In this document: positions 8,407 to 16,422 of the stretch, piece by piece
How positions within the stretch are numbered: the first letter of the stretch is position 1
Layout of the letters: every line of letters begins with the position of its first letter
NCBI GenBank assembly: GCA_002437305.1
Contig: DJOW01000017.1
Location: 164,794 to 185,335 of the forward strand
Source of the DNA: Bacteroidales bacterium UBA6428
GTDB taxonomy: Bacteria > Bacteroidota > Bacteroidia > Bacteroidales > UBA932
Length of the DNA stretch: 20,542 nucleotides
Direction of reading: 5' to 3'
Notes under the pieces: model-generated
Databases searched by the model: none
What the model was told of the DNA's origin: nothing
Seen by the model: only the letters and a program-made list of their open reading frames with translations
Made by a program: the position numbers and the translations under genes

Positions 8407-9876
8407 ATGAATATGGCCGTGGAGACCAAGAAAAAGAAAACGCTCTGGAACTTCGTGGACTCTCTCGAGGGAGACAAGGTCGTGTGGATGATTGTCATCC
8501 TGCTGATCCTGTTCTCCATCGTGGCCATATTCTCGTCCACCCCTTTGCTGGCCCTGATGCAGAAAACCAACAGGATGTCCATCTTCCGGGAGCACCTTAT
8601 CGTGTGCGCCCTCGGCCTCGGAGTCATCATAGTCTGCTGCAACATAAAAAAGATAGGGTTCTTCCGCATAGTGTCGCAATTGGGTTATGCCATCTCGATC
8701 GTCCTGCTGTCCCTTCTGCTTCTGGCCTCGACCAGCTGCAAAGACACCTCAATGTCCCTGGGTCCGATAACGATCAAGAAGATCAACGATGCATGGCGTG
8801 TAGTGTCCATCATGGGATTGCAGCTGCACGTCTTCGAGGTGGCCAAGGTTGCGATGATAATGTACCTCGCATGGGCTGTGAACGCTTGCCGCAATGACAG
8901 CTTCATGATAGCGAACCGGCTCGCGGAGAAGTATCCCGTCTGGAAAAAGCCGACAGTCAAGAAAATAGCCTATCTGTATTTTCCTATTTTCAGTGTCTGC
9001 CTCTGCATGATGCCCGGAAGCCTGACCAGCACCCTGTTCACAGGAGGCATCATGTTCATCACGATACTCATCGGAGGCATTAACGTCAAGGAACTGGTCA
9101 AGCCGATAGGAACAGGAATCGTGCTCCTCGCGCTCTGCTTCTGTGTGAACTCGGCATGGCCGAACGAGAACAAGCCGTTCCCGCATCTTACGTCCGCCAT
9201 AAACAGGGTCATTGGTGACGATGTTGACGACTATCTCATGAAAATGAGGGAGAATCCGCAGAACAGCAAGGCATTCCAGGATGCCCTTGACAAGGCCAGG
9301 CAACCAGTCAGCGCCAAGATAGCCATTCACGAAGGCGGCCTGATCGGGAAAGGACCGGGGAAAAGCACCCAGAGGTACATTGTGTCAGTCATGTTCGAAG
9401 ACTACATGTTCAGTTTCATCGTAGAGGAATACGGGTTGATCGGAGGCTTCATCGTGCTGATGCTCTACATCAGTCTTCTGGCAAGAGGGTCGATAATCGT
9501 CAGGAACTGCGACAACCATTTTGCGAAAACGGCAGTGGCCGGTCTTGTGCTGCTCATCACCGGGCAGGCCATGATGCACATCGTGGTCAACTGCGATGTC
9601 GGGATACACACCGGACAGACCCTGCCAATGATCAGCCATGGAAACTCCTCGTTCCTGATGTTCAGCCTTGCCTTCGGAATCATCCTGTCCATCAGCAAGA
9701 TGGCCAAGAGAAAGATCGAACGGGAAGCAGCCGAAGCCAAGCCATTGGTTGACAGGGAGATCACGGAAAGTGAGCCAACCGCGCAGGAAAGCGTGCGGGA
9801 AGATCTCAGCGCCACTCTTCCCGAACACGAGAATGACAGCCCGGACTACGGGATAAACGACCATAACAATGAATAA
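8407..9876 (+). CDS. ftsW: FtsW, SEDS-family septal peptidoglycan glycosyltransferase
   Basis: FtsW polymerises lipid II at the division site together with FtsI. The 489-residue protein has about ten hydrophobic segments, the periplasmic loop motif GGLIGKGPGKS, and the segment FEDYMFSFIVEEYGLIGG, in which D332 aligns with the catalytic aspartate of RodA/FtsW. Near the C-terminus, TGQTLPMISHGNSS replaces the usual S-x-GGSS with G412-N413. After the last membrane segment there is a hydrophilic, acidic tail of about 55 residues. Starts at 8407 and 8413 are both possible (MNMAVET). The stop overlaps the murG start by eight bases. Order murD-ftsW-murG supports FtsW over RodA. Confidence 0.95.
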   Translation: MNMAVETKKKKTLWNFVDSLEGDKVVWMIVILLILFSIVAIFSSTPLLALMQKTNRMSIFREHLIVCALGLGVIIVCCNIKKIGFFRIVSQLGYAISIVLLSLLLLASTSCKDTSMSLGPITIKKINDAWRVVSIMGLQLHVFEVAKVAMIMYLAWAVNACRNDSFMIANRLAEKYPVWKKPTVKKIAYLYFPIFSVCLCMMPGSLTSTLFTGGIMFITILIGGINVKELVKPIGTGIVLLALCFCVNSAWPNENKPFPHLTSAINRVIGDDVDDYLMKMRENPQNSKAFQDALDKARQPVSAKIAIHEGGLIGKGPGKSTQRYIVSVMFEDYMFSFIVEEYGLIGGFIVLMLYISLLARGSIIVRNCDNHFAKTAVAGLVLLITGQAMMHIVVNCDVGIHTGQTLPMISHGNSSFLMFSLAFGIILSISKMAKRKIEREAAEAKPLVDREITESEPTAQESVREDLSATLPEHENDSPDYGINDHNNE

Positions 9877-11029
9877 GAGGAATATGGAACATAAAGCATT
9901 GAAGGTCATAATAAGCGGAGGCGGAACAGGAGGCCACATCTTTCCGGCCATCTCCATAGCGAACAAGCTCAAGGAACTGAATCCGGCGACCGAGATTCTG
10001 TTCGTGGGAGCCGAGGGTAAAATGGAGATGGAGAAAGTGCCCGCGGCGGGCTACAGGATTGTGGGCCTGCCTATCGTCGGCCTGCAGCGAAAGCCAAGCC
10101 TCAAAAACATACTCAACGACCTTTGCGTACCGTTCAAGGTTGTCGCAAGTCTTCTAAAAGCCAGGAAGGTATTAAGAGGATTCAAGCCCGATGTCGCGAT
10201 CGGGGTCGGAGGCTACGCCAGCGCTCCCCTGCTTTGGGCCGCGACCGGAATGGGCATTCCTTCGCTGATCCAGGAGCAGAACGGCTTCGCAGGCCTCACC
10301 AACAAGAAGTTAGGCAACAGAGTGCAGAAAATCTGCGTGGCTTACGAGGGAATGGAAAAGTTCTTTCCCGCCGACAAGATCGTCATGACCGGAAATCCCA
10401 TAAGGAGCACGATCGTCCCATCCACTCCGGAGATGAAAGCCGAGGGGGTAAAGGAATATGGTCTCGATCCCTCCAGAAAGCATCTCTTCGTGGTCGGCGG
10501 CAGTCTTGGCAGCGCAAGGTTCAACCAGTGCATGAGGAAGTGGATCTCCGATGGATGTCCTGGGCTTGACGGGATTGATGTACTGTGGCAGTGCGGAAAA
10601 TACTACAAGGCAGGCGTCGATGAGTTCATGAGAGAGCAGGCAAAAGCGAACCCGGAGACAGTCGGGAACATTCATTATTCTGATTTCATCGGCAGGATGG
10701 ATCTGGCTTACGCAGCCGCCGATGTCGTGGTCTCACGTTCCGGAGCAAGCTCAGTGTCAGAGCTATGCGCCGCACACAAGGCTGCGATTTTCATTCCATC
10801 GCCTAATGTGGCCGAGGACCATCAGACACACAACGCCATGGCGCTCGCAAGGAAGGATGCCGCGCTGATCGTAAAAGACGGGGAAGCCATGGAGAAAATG
10901 ATTCCCGCCGCGATCAATCTGCTCCATGATCCGGCAAAAATCGCCGTCCTGGAGGAAAACGCCGGCAAAATGGCTCTGCCTGGCGCGGCAGGAAAGATAG
11001 CGGAGGAAGTTTACAAGATAATCAAATGA
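9869..11029 (+). CDS. murG: UDP-GlcNAc:lipid I N-acetylglucosaminyltransferase MurG
   Basis: MurG adds GlcNAc to lipid I to form lipid II on the cytoplasmic face of the inner membrane. It is a GT-B fold, family GT28 enzyme. The 386-residue protein shows the N-terminal glycine loop GGGTGGH (17-23), IGVGGYASAPLLWAA, LIQEQNGFAG, VVGGSLGSARFN and, in the C-terminal UDP-GlcNAc domain, VVSRSGASSVSEL and EDHQTHNA. Two starts are plausible: 9869, overlapping ftsW by eight bases, or 9884, which follows AGAGGAAT and removes only five residues. The stop overlaps murC by four bases. Confidence 0.96.
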   Translation: MNKRNMEHKALKVIISGGGTGGHIFPAISIANKLKELNPATEILFVGAEGKMEMEKVPAAGYRIVGLPIVGLQRKPSLKNILNDLCVPFKVVASLLKARKVLRGFKPDVAIGVGGYASAPLLWAATGMGIPSLIQEQNGFAGLTNKKLGNRVQKICVAYEGMEKFFPADKIVMTGNPIRSTIVPSTPEMKAEGVKEYGLDPSRKHLFVVGGSLGSARFNQCMRKWISDGCPGLDGIDVLWQCGKYYKAGVDEFMREQAKANPETVGNIHYSDFIGRMDLAYAAADVVVSRSGASSVSELCAAHKAAIFIPSPNVAEDHQTHNAMALARKDAALIVKDGEAMEKMIPAAINLLHDPAKIAVLEENAGKMALPGAAGKIAEEVYKIIK

Positions 11030-12402
11030 TGGATGAGATGTCAAAATATTCAAAGATTTACTTTATCGGCATCGGTGGCATAGGCATGAGCGCCATCGCA
11101 CGCTATTACAAGTTCAAGGGGTATCCGGTCGCGGGCTACGACAAGACGCCCTCGGATTTGACTCATGCCCTTGAAAAGGAAGGGATTGACATCCACTACA
11201 AGGACGACCCTGACTACATTCCAAAGGATGTCGCTTCGACGCTTGTGGTCTACACACCTGCCATTCCGGCGGACCTGCAGGAACTTGTCTACGTGAGAGA
11301 GCACGGGTACACCCTTGTCAAAAGGTCAAGGATGCTCGGCGAGCTGGCCGAAGGGCAGACTTGCCTTGCCGTAGCCGGAACCCATGGAAAGACTACCACG
11401 AGCACACTTGTGGCGCACATTCTCACAAAAAGCGGAATGGGGTGTTCGGCTTTTCTTGGAGGTATCTCGAAAAACTACAACACCAACCTTCTGACAGGCC
11501 ACACGCCGACTGTCGTGGCGGAAGCTGATGAGTTTGACCGCTCCTTCCTGCAATTGCACCCGGCCATAGCCGCTATAACATCCATGGACGCCGACCATCT
11601 GGACATCTACGGAACCCTGGAAGAGTACAAGAAGGCTTTCAAGGACTTCGCCTCGCTTGTCAGCCGCAGGCTGATTGTCAAGCTCGGGCTCGACATCACG
11701 GCTGACGACACCAAGGCCAAAATCATGTACTACAGCTACGATGATCCGAAAGCGGACTATTACGCAGCCAATTCAAAGCCGGATGAAGTCGGGCACTACA
11801 TCTTCGACCTTGTCTACCCGGAAGGTGTGATCGAAGGCATCAGGGTAGGCATTCCGGGTTGGATAAATGTGGAGAACAGCGTTGCGGCGGCTGCGGTGTG
11901 TCTCTGCCATGGAGTTCCACCCGAGGCCATCAAAGAGGCGATAGGAACATTTTCAGGAGTCAAGAGAAGACTTGACGTTCATCTCAACACTCCCACCCTT
12001 TCCTACATTGACGACTACGCGCATCATCCGAAGGAACTTGCCTCGGCCATTTCCTCGATCAGAGGAATTTTCCCGGGCAGAAAGCTCACCGCCATATTCC
12101 AGCCGCACCTTTTCTCAAGGACAAGGGATTTCGCCGATGATTTCGCAAAGGCCCTGGGCATGGTGGACAAGCTGATCCTCCTGGACATCTACCCGGCAAG
12201 AGAAATGCCTATCCCAGGGGTCACTTCCAAATTGATCTTTGACAAGGTCACGGCTCCCCAAAAGGTGCTCCTTAAGAAAGAGGAGTTGATGGACTACCTT
12301 AAGAACGAGCCTGTTGATGTCCTGGCGACATTCGGGGCCGGCAACATCGACAGATTCATCACGCCGATAACCAACCTCCTTGAAGAAAGGCTTAAGAGAT
12401 GA
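11026..12402 (+). CDS. murC: UDP-N-acetylmuramate--L-alanine ligase MurC
   Basis: MurC attaches L-alanine to UDP-MurNAc, the first step of stem-peptide synthesis. The 458-residue protein begins with the UDP-binding motif FIGIGGIGMSAIARYY, then the P-loop GTHGKTTT (118-125), EADEFDRSFL, DADHLDIYG, and in the C-terminal domain the conserved DDYAHHPKE (H333, H334) and FQPHLFSRT. Its start ATG at 11026 overlaps the murG stop as ATGA; a second ATG follows directly at 11029. The 3' end overlaps ftsQ by four bases. It is cytoplasmic. Confidence 0.97.
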   Translation: MMDEMSKYSKIYFIGIGGIGMSAIARYYKFKGYPVAGYDKTPSDLTHALEKEGIDIHYKDDPDYIPKDVASTLVVYTPAIPADLQELVYVREHGYTLVKRSRMLGELAEGQTCLAVAGTHGKTTTSTLVAHILTKSGMGCSAFLGGISKNYNTNLLTGHTPTVVAEADEFDRSFLQLHPAIAAITSMDADHLDIYGTLEEYKKAFKDFASLVSRRLIVKLGLDITADDTKAKIMYYSYDDPKADYYAANSKPDEVGHYIFDLVYPEGVIEGIRVGIPGWINVENSVAAAAVCLCHGVPPEAIKEAIGTFSGVKRRLDVHLNTPTLSYIDDYAHHPKELASAISSIRGIFPGRKLTAIFQPHLFSRTRDFADDFAKALGMVDKLILLDIYPAREMPIPGVTSKLIFDKVTAPQKVLLKKEELMDYLKNEPVDVLATFGAGNIDRFITPITNLLEERLKR

Positions 12403-13175
12403 AAAAAGGCATCAGGATAACCCTCATAGTCACAGCGATCTGTGCGCTGGCACTGGTTTTCTTCGTGATCCTCGGGATGAACGGAAGAAGGACCAGACAG
12501 ATAACGTGCGCCGGTGTCAGAGTGGAGCTTACCGATGATTTCAACTTTGTAACCCAAAAGGACATAGAAGGCTACCTGAAAAAAGAGTACGGGGCTTACA
12601 TAGGCCAAAGACTTGACAGCGTTGATCTTGCAAAGGTAGAAAGGATTCTTGACGGGAAAAGTGCCATCCTCAAGGCTGAGGCTTACACGTCTCCCGACGG
12701 TTTCCTCAACGTAAAAATCAGGCAGAGAGAGCCGGTCGTAAGGTTCCAGAAGGCCGACAACGGCTTCTATGCTGACAGAGAGGGCTTCCTTTTCCCGCTC
12801 CAACGCAACTACACGTCAATGGTCCCGATAGTTGACGGAGCCCTTCCCCTGAATGTGGAGAGAGGCTACAAGGGGAAGCCAAGGACCGACCCGGAGAAGG
12901 AATGGCTGGCGGGAGTCACGGATCTTGTGAATTTCATGCAGGAATCAGAGACGTGGGCGGAGAACTTCTGCCAGATAACGGTCAAAGACAACGGAGACCT
13001 TGTCATGATTCCGCGGGAAGGAAAGGAACGGTTCATATTCGGGCCACCGGCGGACATTGATGGAAAATTTGACCGGATCAGCCGCTACTACACCACGATC
13101 CTGCCGGAAAAAGGCGCGGGATACTACTCGACTGTCAACGTAAAATACAATGGACAGATTGTCTGCAGAAAATAG
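12399..13175 (+). CDS. ftsQ: Cell division protein FtsQ
   Basis: FtsQ is a single-pass inner-membrane protein that links early division proteins to FtsL/FtsB and the septal synthases. This 258-residue protein has a short basic N-terminus (MKKGIR), one membrane segment (about 7-25), then a periplasmic POTRA-like domain (about 33-105, ending in IRQREPVVRF) and a C-terminal beta domain that includes YSTVNVKYNGQIVC. Primary sequence is poorly conserved in this family, so the name depends on topology, POTRA-like pattern and position between murC and ftsA. It overlaps murC by four bases (ATGA). Confidence 0.92.
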   Translation: MKKGIRITLIVTAICALALVFFVILGMNGRRTRQITCAGVRVELTDDFNFVTQKDIEGYLKKEYGAYIGQRLDSVDLAKVERILDGKSAILKAEAYTSPDGFLNVKIRQREPVVRFQKADNGFYADREGFLFPLQRNYTSMVPIVDGALPLNVERGYKGKPRTDPEKEWLAGVTDLVNFMQESETWAENFCQITVKDNGDLVMIPREGKERFIFGPPADIDGKFDRISRYYTTILPEKGAGYYSTVNVKYNGQIVCRK

Positions 13176-13183
13176 TTAGGAAT

Positions 13184-14827
13184 ATGGAGGAGAGATACAT
13201 AGCATCCGTTGATTTGGGGACCTCTAAACTGGCCGTCTGTGTTGCCAAGGTCCAAGACAGAAATGTCGAAGTGATCTACTACAAGGAATCACCCTCAGCC
13301 GGTGTGCGCTACAGTTATGTCCTGATTCCAGGGAAGGTCAAAACGGTGGTGAGAACGGCCATCAGCGAGGCACAGCAGGCGCTAAGGATAAAGATCCTGC
13401 AAGTGATTGTCGGACTGCCGCGCTGGTACGTGCGCCAGGAAACGGCCTCGGCCAGCATGACAAGACCAGTACCGGACGACTTGATTCAAGAAAGCGAGAT
13501 CCGCGCTCTGAAATCCATGGCTCTGGAGTCCTACCCATTGGAAGACTCATCCAAAGAGGTAATCTATGGCGCCGTGGCTCAATCTTTTTCAACAGAAGAC
13601 TGCTTCAATGAGCCTGAGAACGACATCATCGGAATGGCCGCCGAGACGCTCGAAGGCAATTTCAAGGTGTTCATCGGGAACCGGAGATATTCATCAAATA
13701 TTGACAGTGTGTTCAATGACCTTGGAATAGCCATCGCCAAGAAATATTTCACACCGGGCATCACCGCCAAAGCCGTCCTCAAGTCCGAGCAGATGGAAAA
13801 CGGTGTCGCCCTCATCGACATAGGAGCCGGTGTGAGTTCCGTGACCATATTCAAAGACAAGATCATGCGGTTCTACGCCGCCATTCCTTTCGGCGGGAAC
13901 AGCGTGACGAACGACATAAAGTCCGAGTGCAACTTCTCCTTCGAGCTTGCGGAGAACATCAAGAAGGCATACGGGGCGTGCATGCCGAACAAACTGTCCT
14001 CGCTAGGAGAGAAGTCAATCCAGATTGTGGATGAGGACGGAAACGCCACGGCGCAGGTTTCTGTAAAGTACATCTCTGAGATTGTCACAGCGAGAATGAA
14101 AGAGATCATCGAGGCTCTGCTGTTCAGAATTCAGGAAAGCGGTTATGCCTCCGAGGATTACCTAAGAGCCGGTGTTGTGGTGACCGGAGGAGGGGCTGAG
14201 CTTGTGAACTGCGCCAACTACATCAAGGAACTGTCGGGATATTCAGTAAAGGTCGGACGTCCCAGAAGGCTCTTCTCTTGTGAGGGATGCCCGGAAGCAA
14301 GCGAGGCCAGCGCGGCGACGTCAATGGGGATGATCCTGTCGGCCAAGAACGACCGGTACCTCAACTGTGTGAATGATGTCTTGACCAGAAACACCATTCC
14401 ATCCGATCCCGGAGATGACGGAACCTCAGGTCATAGCGGCCAGACAGTCTACGGACAGGAGGCAGAGAACACCACAATCAATAAGGAGACTCCTCCACAG
14501 GAAGAGCCACAAATCGAGACTCCGGATGTGACCCAGTATGGAACGCCCGCTGACAACGATCAATATTACACTCCGGTGGAGCATGAGATAATCGGAGGCC
14601 AAGTCAATACCATAGATGTGGAAGATAAGGGTACGGTTGACGGGGCCGATGACTCCGGCAGGGGTGGCAGCCAAAGCCCCGAGCGTGCCGGGAAAGGTAC
14701 TGACAAACCGAAAAAGCCAAAAGGCCTGTTCAAATTCAAATGGACAAAGCACATCAGGGAAACCATGACAGGATTGTTCGATGAGATGAAGGACGAGTTG
14801 GATGAAGCAAAAGACGAAGACGTTTAA
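13184..14827 (+). CDS. ftsA: Cell division protein FtsA with long C-terminal linker
   Basis: FtsA is an actin-like ATPase that tethers FtsZ filaments to the membrane. ATP-binding motifs are visible: phosphate 1 (DLGTSK, 10-15), phosphate 2 (IDIGAGVSSVTIF, from 211) and the adenosine motif (VVVTGGGAEL, 331-340). The actin-like core ends near residue 390. It is followed by a low-complexity stretch of about 115 residues rich in T, P, E, D, Q and G, then a basic-aromatic segment (GLFKFKWTKHIRETMTGLF) that is the likely membrane-targeting helix, and an acidic end. At 547 residues it is much longer than the 420 of E. coli FtsA, which is usual in Bacteroidetes. The start context is AGGAATATGGAGG. 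Confidence 0.96.
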   Translation: MEERYIASVDLGTSKLAVCVAKVQDRNVEVIYYKESPSAGVRYSYVLIPGKVKTVVRTAISEAQQALRIKILQVIVGLPRWYVRQETASASMTRPVPDDLIQESEIRALKSMALESYPLEDSSKEVIYGAVAQSFSTEDCFNEPENDIIGMAAETLEGNFKVFIGNRRYSSNIDSVFNDLGIAIAKKYFTPGITAKAVLKSEQMENGVALIDIGAGVSSVTIFKDKIMRFYAAIPFGGNSVTNDIKSECNFSFELAENIKKAYGACMPNKLSSLGEKSIQIVDEDGNATAQVSVKYISEIVTARMKEIIEALLFRIQESGYASEDYLRAGVVVTGGGAELVNCANYIKELSGYSVKVGRPRRLFSCEGCPEASEASAATSMGMILSAKNDRYLNCVNDVLTRNTIPSDPGDDGTSGHSGQTVYGQEAENTTINKETPPQEEPQIETPDVTQYGTPADNDQYYTPVEHEIIGGQVNTIDVEDKGTVDGADDSGRGGSQSPERAGKGTDKPKKPKGLFKFKWTKHIRETMTGLFDEMKDELDEAKDEDV

Positions 14828-14839
14828 CAAGAAAGAATT

Positions 14840-16114
14840 ATGGGGAACATTGATTTCGAAATAGATTTGGCTGATGTCAGTCCGGTGATGACCCCTATCC
14901 AGTCAATGATAAAGGTCATCGGGGTGGGCGGTGGAGGATGCAACGCCGTGAACTACATGTACAGGGAGAAAGTTGAAGGTTGCAGTTTCATTGTCTGCAA
15001 CACAGACAGCCAAGCCCTGGACGGGAGCCCGGTCCCGGTCAAGATCCACATCGGAGAGAACGCCCTCGGGGCCGGCACCGACCCCGCCAAGGGCCGCAAG
15101 GCCGCCATTGAGGCGCACGACCAGATAGAGAAGGTGGCCCTGGGAGAGGGCACCCAAATGCTGTTCATCACCGCAGGGATGGGTGGAGGCACTGGCACAG
15201 GAGCCGCTCCGATCATCGCAAAGATGGCAAAAGACAAAGGAATACTTACTGTCGGCGTCGTGACCCTCCCGTTCGAGAACGAGGGCGACAATGCCATGTC
15301 AAGAGCGATAGACGGCATCCACGAGTTGGTGAAGAATGTTGACAGCCTTCTGATCATCAACAACGAGAAACTTTACGATTTCTTTGGCAGCCACCTGGTA
15401 CACGAGGCCTTCCCGAAAGCGGACGAGGTCCTCGCCACAGCCGTGAAAGGCATAACAGAGATTATCAGCCGCCCTGGCTACATCAATGTCGATTTCGAGG
15501 ACATCAAGACAATGATGCGCAACAGCGGAATGGCTCTGATGGGATGTGGCACAGGAACAGGGAAAAACAGGATAGAGGATGCCGTCAAAGGTGCGCTCCA
15601 GTCCCCTTTACTGAACGACTTCGACCTCAAGACAGCCAAAAGCTTGCTGATAAACATCACCTGCGGCAAGAACGACAAGGGGCTGACGATGGACGACCTC
15701 TCAGAGATCAACCACAAGATTTCCGAATACACCGGCAACGTCAAAAAATTCAAGACAGGTCTAGTCTGGATGACTGAACCCGAGATCGGAGACAAGATTC
15801 AGATCACAGCCATCGCCACCGGATTCAAGGTCAACGACCTTAAGAAGATGACACGGGCAGATCTCGGGAACACGATACAGATCGGGAAGGACTTCAAATT
15901 CGAGAGGCAGCCTCTGCCGGATCCGGAGGAAGAGATCAACCTCACCGGCAAAGTGAACATAATAGGCTACAACACTTCCGACAATGTGAAGCGTTTCCAT
16001 TTCGACCCAGACAAGAAGCCTGCCTTGGCGGTAGAACACGGTCAGAGCCTTGCCGAGCTGGAGCGCATTCCAGCCATCAAGCGCGCTGACCGTCAGGAGA
16101 AGGAGATGGCGTAA
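14840..16114 (+). CDS. ftsZ: Cell division protein FtsZ
   Basis: FtsZ is the tubulin-like GTPase that forms the Z ring. The 424-residue protein has the N-terminal nucleotide loop VGGGGCNAVN, the tubulin signature GGGTGTG (115-121), the T7 synergy loop NVDFEDIK (216-223), a C-terminal GTPase-activating domain, a short linker (about 345-405), and the conserved C-terminal peptide ERIPAIKR (408-415), which binds FtsA and other partners. It is the last gene of the dcw operon, 12 bases after ftsA. No U-rich intrinsic terminator follows directly; the nearest hairpins lie 200 bases downstream. Confidence 0.98.
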   Translation: MGNIDFEIDLADVSPVMTPIQSMIKVIGVGGGGCNAVNYMYREKVEGCSFIVCNTDSQALDGSPVPVKIHIGENALGAGTDPAKGRKAAIEAHDQIEKVALGEGTQMLFITAGMGGGTGTGAAPIIAKMAKDKGILTVGVVTLPFENEGDNAMSRAIDGIHELVKNVDSLLIINNEKLYDFFGSHLVHEAFPKADEVLATAVKGITEIISRPGYINVDFEDIKTMMRNSGMALMGCGTGTGKNRIEDAVKGALQSPLLNDFDLKTAKSLLINITCGKNDKGLTMDDLSEINHKISEYTGNVKKFKTGLVWMTEPEIGDKIQITAIATGFKVNDLKKMTRADLGNTIQIGKDFKFERQPLPDPEEEINLTGKVNIIGYNTSDNVKRFHFDPDKKPALAVEHGQSLAELERIPAIKRADRQEKEMA

Positions 16115-16125
16115 ACATTTCTGAA

Positions 16126-16165
16126 CTAATACATCATGCTATCAAACCAGTCATTGGCCCATTTG
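16126..16165 (-). other. Possible frameshifted tail of the SWIM remnant
   Basis: Just beyond the stop of the SWIM remnant, a shifted minus-strand frame reads KWANDWFDSMMY and then stops at 16126. The tryptophan- and aromatic-rich peptide could be the C-terminus of the same or another decayed gene. This is a short segment and chance cannot be excluded. Confidence 0.2.
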
Positions 16166-16318
16166 TCAGTACGGCGGCACAATGATGGTCACTGAATATG
16201 CCCGTGGCCGTCTTCCTTTCACCTTCGCGCTGATGACATTCCCCTTGATCTTGATCTCCCGCACCGCTCCAGCCCGTGCGTACGTCGCTCCGCGCGGAAT
16301 CCTGTTCTCATAAGGTGT
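16166..16318 (-). pseudogene. Remnant of a SWIM zinc-finger family protein (N-terminal part)
   Basis: Read on the minus strand from about 16312, this stretch encodes YENRIPRGATYARAGAV, then REIKIKGN, then VISAKVKGRRPRAYSVTII and VPPY before a TGA stop at 16166. The pattern NR(I/L)PRGxxYARxGxV, a short beta strand, and A-K-V-x-G-x-R-P-x-x-Y-x-V-x-I matches the region just ahead of the CxC zinc ligands in SWIM zinc-finger proteins, as recalled from family members. Nothing before the tyrosine matches; that part is replaced by hairpin repeats. The zinc-binding cysteines and histidine are absent, so the gene is truncated at both ends. It lies in the convergent gap between ftsZ and gltX and is antisense to any ftsZ read-through. 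Confidence 0.6.
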
Positions 16319-16351
16319 TTGTCCGGCGAAACGCCTTACGGCCGGAGAAAC
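16317..16351. repeat. REP-like palindrome, unit 1
   Basis: Arms GTTTgTCCGGC (16317-16327) and GCCGGAgAAAC (16341-16351) pair at ten of eleven positions around a 13-base loop. The left arm plus the next bases, GTTTGTCCGGCGAAA, is nearly identical to the left arm of unit 2. This suggests a dispersed palindromic repeat rather than a dedicated terminator. Confidence 0.55.
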
Positions 16352-16367
16352 TGGTGGTAAAACGCAG

Positions 16368-16401
16368 TTTGTCCGGTGAAAGGGTGCTTTCTCCGGACAA
16401 A
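16368..16401. repeat. REP-like palindrome, unit 2 (possible gltX terminator hairpin)
   Basis: Arms TTTGTCCGGTGAAA (16368-16381) and TTTCTCCGGACAAA (16388-16401) pair at 13 of 14 positions around the six-base loop GGGTGC. It lies about 21 bases past the gltX stop and in that direction is followed by CTGCGTTTT, so it may end gltX transcription, but there is no classical U tract. It shares its arm sequence with unit 1. Confidence 0.65.
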
Positions 16402-16422
16402 GCGATGTCTAAAGGATTGGTC

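Noticed and set aside
9385..9972. Minus-strand open frame of 195 codons
   Set aside because: Antisense to the ftsW end and murG start; no recognisable family.
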